This document shows, piece by piece, positions 59,923-64,000 of a stretch of DNA of 64,000 nt. The stretch is from Palsa-147 sp963771905. Its GTDB lineage: Bacteria; Acidobacteriota; Terriglobia; Acidiferrales; UBA7541. The stretch lies in the NCBI GenBank assembly GCA_963771905.1, contig CAVYVI010000006.1, forward strand, positions 310,001-374,000, written 5' to 3'. The notes under the pieces are model-generated. The model did not search any database, was not told the origin of the DNA, and saw nothing but the letters and a program-made list of their open reading frames with translations. Numbering within the stretch: the stretch's first letter is position 1; each line of letters opens with the position of its first letter. A program made the translations under genes and the position numbers.

Positions 59923-61248
59923 TCAAGGATAGACGCGGTAGAGCATGCGAGGAAAGGGAATTACTTCCCGGATGTGTTCGGTTCCGCAAATCCACGCGAC
60001 CGTGCGCTCAAGGCCGAGGCCGAATCCGGCATGCGGCACACTGCCGTAGCGGCGCAGATCTAGATACCACTGAAACGATTCCGCGGGCAGGTTCGCCTGG
60101 CGCAGACGCTCGATCAGCGTCTCGTAGCTTGAAAGACGCTCGCCGCCGCCGATGATTTCGCCGTATCCCTCGGGTGCGATCATGTCGAAGTTGAGGGCCA
60201 GCTCGGGATTCTTGGCGTCGTAGGCCATGTAGAACGCCTTCATCGCCGAAGGGTAGCGATGGATCATCACGGGCTTGTCGAAGGATTTCGAGATGATGGT
60301 CTCTTCATCGCCGCCAAAATCATCGCCCCATTTCGTCTCATTGCCAGCCTTGTGGAGAACTTCGATGGCTTCGTTGTAGGTGACGCGCGGAAACGGCGGC
60401 GCGACTTTTTCGAGCGCCGCGACGTCGCGCTTGAGCATTTCCAGATCGCTCCGCCGGTTCTTCACGACCCCTTGCACGATCGCGCTGACGAGTTCCTCGC
60501 CGAGCGACATCATGTCTTCGAGATGCGCGTAAGCAGCTTCGGGTTCGAGCATCCAGAATTCCGTGAGGTGACGCCGCGTCTTCGATTTCTCCGCCCGAAA
60601 CGTCGGCCCGAAACAATACACCTTGCCGAGCGCAGCGGCCGTGGCTTCCACGTACAGCTGTCCCGATTGCGTCAGATATGCTTTTTGATCGTCGATGTAG
60701 TCGACTTCAAAAAGCGTGGTTGTTCCTTCGCACGCGGCGGGAGTGAAAATCGGCGCGTCGGTAAGCGTGTAACCCTTGTTGTCCATATAATTCCGCGCGG
60801 AGCGAATCGCTTCGGCGCGAATGCGTAGAATCGCCGCCTGACGGGGGGTGCGAATCCAGAGATGGCGCTTGTCCAGAAGAAAATCGACGCCATGCTCTTT
60901 AAGCTGGATGGGATAGGGGTCGCTCTCCGCCACGCGCTGCACCACGTGAACGCCGGTGATGTGAAGTTCGTAGCCGCCCGGCGCGCGAAGCTCAGCGTGA
61001 ATCGTTCCCGTAACTTCAACGCTCGATTCCTGAGTCAACCCCTTGAGAGCTTCGAACGCCGCCGGTTGCTCCTTCAGCGAAACGACTCCCTGAATAATTC
61101 CCGTGCCGTCGCGGAAAATCGGGAAGAGCAATTTCCCGGCCTCGCGCAGGTTGTAGAGCCATCCCTGCAATTTGACGGGTTGGTTTTGATGTTGCCCCGC
61201 GTGATCGATGGTAACGATCGGCACGGGGACCTGGGCTTCTTGTGTCAT
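59923..61248 (-). CDS. asnS: Asparaginyl-tRNA synthetase
   Basis: A 441-residue class IIb synthetase. The OB-fold anticodon domain is at the N-terminus (VKLQGWLYNLREAGKLLFPIFRDGTGIIQGVVS). The catalytic domain shows motif 2 (FRAEKSKTRRHLTEFWMLEPEAAY), TQSGQLYVEATAAALGKVYCFGPT, and motif 3 GFGLGLERTVAWICG. ERLSSYETLIERLRQANLPAESFQWYLDLRRYGSVPHAG is characteristic of AsnS and not AspS. The ATG at 61248 (MTQEAQVPVP) has GGAAAG upstream; the ORF opens at 61344 inside the neighbouring gene. Presence indicates direct charging of tRNA-Asn. Confidence 0.94.
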   Translation of the reverse strand: MTQEAQVPVPIVTIDHAGQHQNQPVKLQGWLYNLREAGKLLFPIFRDGTGIIQGVVSLKEQPAAFEALKGLTQESSVEVTGTIHAELRAPGGYELHITGVHVVQRVAESDPYPIQLKEHGVDFLLDKRHLWIRTPRQAAILRIRAEAIRSARNYMDNKGYTLTDAPIFTPAACEGTTTLFEVDYIDDQKAYLTQSGQLYVEATAAALGKVYCFGPTFRAEKSKTRRHLTEFWMLEPEAAYAHLEDMMSLGEELVSAIVQGVVKNRRSDLEMLKRDVAALEKVAPPFPRVTYNEAIEVLHKAGNETKWGDDFGGDEETIISKSFDKPVMIHRYPSAMKAFYMAYDAKNPELALNFDMIAPEGYGEIIGGGERLSSYETLIERLRQANLPAESFQWYLDLRRYGSVPHAGFGLGLERTVAWICGTEHIREVIPFPRMLYRVYP

Positions 61249-61267
61249 CGGGTCTTTCCGGAATAAT

Positions 61268-62122
61268 TTACGACTGCGTTGCGCGAGCGCGCTTGGCGTC
61301 GAGCTCCTGTTCGATTCGATCGAATGCCGACCGCACCTGCTCAAAGTCCGGCAGCGCGGAAGTCTGTTCCTTTAGTTCGAGAACCATGGGCAGCGGGCGC
61401 GGCGCGGCGGTCAGCAATCCAAGCGCGACGTCCCAGTCAACCGTGCCGTCGAAGGGCAAAAGATGCTCGTCCTTTTCGCCGTGATTGTCGTGAATGTGGG
61501 TGGTCACGACTTTGTCGCGCATCGCCTCGAAGCCCGCCGCGACGCCGGTTTCCAGGTGCGCGTGGCCGACGTCGAAGCAAAACCGCAGATCGTGCAGATG
61601 AGTCTCCGCGACAAAATGTTGAAGCGCGCCCGGCGCGCCCATTTCGCTCGGCGTATTTTCGAGCGCAATCGTGACGCCCCGCTGTTTCGCAAAAATTACC
61701 AGGTGCTCGAGTGAATTAAACGCCGCATCGATGCGGTGCGGGCCGGCGTCGTCGCGTCCGTGGCCAAGATGCTGAATCAAGTAGCGGAACGGCACGCGCT
61801 CGGCGACATCGATTGCGCGCTTGACCTCATCGACGGCATCTAGCCGCCGCCCTCGCTCCAGGTCGCAGATAGATATCGGAATGCCGCTTTGGCGTCCCGC
61901 GACTCGATCGCGCTCCGTGGGAGAATGAAGCGAGTGCAACGCAAGCCGGCGCTCGTCGATCCAGCCGGCAAGCTCGACGATAGCCTGTGGCGACGTATAG
62001 TCGAAATGAGAACGCGAGCAGAAGATCTCCACGCTCTGAAAGCCGGCACGGGCGATTTCCGCGAGCAGTGAGGGCGAGAGCGCCTGCCCGACGTAACGGT
62101 ACGTGGAATAAACGCGTTCCAT
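61268..62122 (-). CDS. TIM-barrel sugar-phosphate isomerase/endonuclease-IV-like protein
   Basis: A 284-residue xylose-isomerase-like TIM barrel. Metal-ligand strands are visible in GFQSVEIFCSRSHFDYT, ALHSLHSPTERD, YLIQHLGHGRDDAG, IALENTPSEMGAPGALQHFVAETHLHDLRFCFDVGHAHLETG, TTHIHDNHGEKDEHLLPFDGTVDWDVAL and MVLELKEQTSA. These Glu/His/Asp residues form the metal site of the AP-endonuclease 2/sugar epimerase superfamily. The exact sugar substrate is unknown. Its stop at 61268 is 20 bases from the asnS start, so the two may form one unit. Confidence 0.86.
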   Translation of the reverse strand: MERVYSTYRYVGQALSPSLLAEIARAGFQSVEIFCSRSHFDYTSPQAIVELAGWIDERRLALHSLHSPTERDRVAGRQSGIPISICDLERGRRLDAVDEVKRAIDVAERVPFRYLIQHLGHGRDDAGPHRIDAAFNSLEHLVIFAKQRGVTIALENTPSEMGAPGALQHFVAETHLHDLRFCFDVGHAHLETGVAAGFEAMRDKVVTTHIHDNHGEKDEHLLPFDGTVDWDVALGLLTAAPRPLPMVLELKEQTSALPDFEQVRSAFDRIEQELDAKRARATQS

Positions 62123-62234
62123 ACGATTTCAGGCGGCGGATCGAGCCGTAACGTTCCTTTCGCGGTAGCGAATAGACTTCCGCTTTTCTATCGGCTATGC
62201 AGAAGAACCATGGTCAATGGAAAAACGACTGACG

Positions 62235-64000
62235 TCAATAGCCGAGAGCCGTTCCACGGCGTCGTGGATCGGCTGCGCCAAGCCGTTCGCCGGTTTTCGG
62301 GTCGATGCCGATGGCTTCGACTTGGCCGATGTGCACGGGGGGATTCACCGTCGCGCGCACCAATTGGGAAGGATCGAGTGTGTATCCGCGGCGCTCGAGC
62401 TCGCGAGCCGTTTCGTTTGAAAAATTCGATTCGAGCCGGAGCTCGTCCGGAATCCACTGATGATGAAAGCGCGGCGCATTAATGGCTTGCTGTGCGTCCA
62501 TGCCGAGGCGCATCCAGTTGAGAATCGTCAAGAGCGTAGCCGAAATAATTGTCGGGCCGCCCGGCGAGCCGGTCACGAAGCTCAGTTGGCCGTCGCGCAG
62601 TAGGATGCTCGGAGTCATGGAGCTGAGCGGGCGCTTTCCTGGTCCGACCGTGTTCGCTTCCGACTGTATCAGACCGAACATATTCGGCTCGCCCGGGTGC
62701 GCGGTGAAATCATCCATCTCATCGTTCAGCAGGAATCCATCGGGCGAGGTGACCGCAGAGCCGAACCAATCATTGAGTGTGTAGGTGTTCGAGACTGCGT
62801 TGCCATCGGCGTCGACGACTGAAAAATGCGTCGTGTGCCCGGAGCGAGCGGCTTCGCGTCTCAGCCATGCTTCCGCCGCTTCGCGTGGCAACGGCCGCGC
62901 GGCATCACCGTTTGCGGGCGAACCGGTCTCATCAAACGGGCCCGGGTCGCCGGCCTTGACCGCGCTGCTCGGCGTAGCTTTCGTCGGATCGATTTCAGCG
63001 CGAAGCTTCGCGGCATAGCGAGGATCCGTCAGGCCTTTTAGAGGAACGTGAGTGAAATCGGAATCCGCGAGCCACGCGGCGCGGTCGGCGAACACGCGCC
63101 GCATCGCTTCCGCGACCCAATGCACCGATTGCGCGTCGTCCCAGTTTTTCAGTTCGATGGGATCGAGAATGTCCAGTGCTTCAATCATGGCGATCCCGCC
63201 CGAGCTCGGCGGCGGGCTGGTGATGAGCTTCCATTCGTGGTCGCTGTAGTGATAAGTCGCGGTGAGCGGCTCGCGAATTTTCGGCGTGTAAGCGGCCAGA
63301 TCGTCGAGCGTAATCAATCCGCCATTTTTCGCCATGTCGTCCGAGAGATGATGAGCGATATCGCCGCGATAGAACTCATCGGGTCCATTCGCGGCAATCA
63401 GGCGCAGCGCGGCAGCCAATTCCGGCTGGCGGAATACTTCGCCTGGCTTGTATCCTGCGCCGTCTTTCAAGAAAATCTTCTTGCTAGCCGAAAAGCGTGA
63501 CAAGGACGGCGCTGCTTCTCGCAGCGAGGCGGCGAGCTTTTCGCTGACCGGGAAGCCTTGATCCGCGAGCCGAATCGCCGGTTGCATCACCTGCTTGAGC
63601 GTCAACTTGCCGTAGGTGCGCACAGCCAGCGCCAGGCCCGCCACAGTTCCCGGCACACCCACCGAGCGATAGCCGACAATCGACGCTTCGGGATCGAAGG
63701 AACCGTCAGGCCGCATGTACATGTCGCGCGAGGCTTTTTTCGGCGCCGTCTCGCGATAATCTACAAATGCGGTCCTGCCGCCGGCCTCGCGGATCAGCAT
63801 GAATCCGCCACCGCCGATGTTTCCGGCTGCAGGCTCGACGACTGCCAACGCAAATCCAACTGCAGCCCCGGCATCAATGGCGTTGCCGCCTTGTTTCAGG
63901 ATTTCAATTCCAGCTTCATCCGCAAGTTCTTCATCGCTGACGACCATCGCTTTCGCACCGCGCACCGCGGTTGCCGGCCACGGCGTTTTCTGCGCGAAAG
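62235..64000 (-). CDS. ggt: Gamma-glutamyltransferase (partial, N-terminus outside window)
   Basis: About 588 residues are visible and the frame continues past the window edge, with FAQKTPWPATAV immediately upstream of the first ATG-like position, so the signal peptide is missing. It transfers or hydrolyses the gamma-glutamyl group of glutathione in the periplasm. Family landmarks are EVLADEAGIEILKQGGNAIDAGAAVGFALAVVEPAAGNIGGGGFMLI, SVGVPGTVAGL, SSGGIAMIEALDILD, the autocatalytic cleavage site GHTTHFSVVD whose first Thr becomes the new N-terminal nucleophile, NDWFGS and SSMTPSILL. It reads through to 62235. Neighbours do not suggest a specific pathway. Confidence 0.94.
   Translation of the reverse strand, partial: FAQKTPWPATAVRGAKAMVVSDEELADEAGIEILKQGGNAIDAGAAVGFALAVVEPAAGNIGGGGFMLIREAGGRTAFVDYRETAPKKASRDMYMRPDGSFDPEASIVGYRSVGVPGTVAGLALAVRTYGKLTLKQVMQPAIRLADQGFPVSEKLAASLREAAPSLSRFSASKKIFLKDGAGYKPGEVFRQPELAAALRLIAANGPDEFYRGDIAHHLSDDMAKNGGLITLDDLAAYTPKIREPLTATYHYSDHEWKLITSPPPSSGGIAMIEALDILDPIELKNWDDAQSVHWVAEAMRRVFADRAAWLADSDFTHVPLKGLTDPRYAAKLRAEIDPTKATPSSAVKAGDPGPFDETGSPANGDAARPLPREAAEAWLRREAARSGHTTHFSVVDADGNAVSNTYTLNDWFGSAVTSPDGFLLNDEMDDFTAHPGEPNMFGLIQSEANTVGPGKRPLSSMTPSILLRDGQLSFVTGSPGGPTIISATLLTILNWMRLGMDAQQAINAPRFHHQWIPDELRLESNFSNETARELERRGYTLDPSQLVRATVNPPVHIGQVEAIGIDPKTGERLGAADPRRRGTALGY

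Overview
The window is a GC-rich chromosomal segment of a Gram-negative-type bacterium, most likely an Acidobacteriota member (Terriglobia/Blastocatellia-like). This assignment rests on gene content, not on a database search. The main evidence is a secreted VWA protein of the kind expanded in Acidobacteriota, placed directly behind a TPR-bearing PknB-type Ser/Thr kinase. Supporting evidence is a PEGA protein, a secreted repeat protein, a very large SMC and a large multi-PAS hybrid histidine kinase. Coding density is high. No phage, insertion sequence, CRISPR or rRNA was seen. One tRNA (Cys, GCA) is present.

Layout. 1-6.6 kb: HU/IHF (partial), dCTP deaminase, a frameshifted nitroreductase, Cu/Zn SOD, a DoxX-pirin-MarR stress cluster with a palindromic operator, an SDR dehydrogenase, a secreted repeat protein and a small Fis-type regulator. 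6.6-14.6 kb: purC, smc, a disrupted membrane/TPR gene (frameshift plus in-frame TGA) and a GH18-like protein. 15-25 kb: amino-acid permease, GlsB-like membrane protein, cysS, class III aminotransferase, Ser/Thr kinase, VWA protein, methyltransferase and a YraN-type nuclease. 25-36 kb: two galT-type genes, galK, sppA, tRNA-Cys, a zinc-ribbon/metzincin-like/RHS fusion protein, a GntR/UTRA regulator, a SIS-only sugar-phosphate enzyme and a PEGA protein. 36.4-37 kb: remnants of alcohol dehydrogenase and aldo/keto reductase genes. 37-43 kb: a tripartite RND efflux operon. 43.3-52 kb: a flavoprotein disulfide oxidoreductase, then an apparently complete coenzyme F420 cluster (npdG-cofE-cofG-cofH-cofD-cofC) whose last gene overlaps a CoA-transferase pair (scoA-scoB). 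52-64 kb: hybrid histidine kinase, small unknown protein, MscS channel, secreted protein, ddl, arginase, asnS, sugar-phosphate isomerase-like protein and a gamma-glutamyltransferase that runs off the window.

The strongest systems-level observation is the F420 operon. CofG and CofH are separate proteins and CofE is a single-domain enzyme, unlike the actinobacterial fusions FbiC and FbiB, and a CoA-transferase is translationally coupled to cofC. The most novel single protein is at 26.3-28.4 kb: a membrane-anchored zinc-ribbon protein with an archaemetzincin-like core that appears to have lost its HExxH zinc site, followed by RHS/YD-type repeats. Several genes carry lesions: two are single-base indels at runs of four G, and others are true decay remnants. 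Checking read support would separate sequence error from pseudogenisation.
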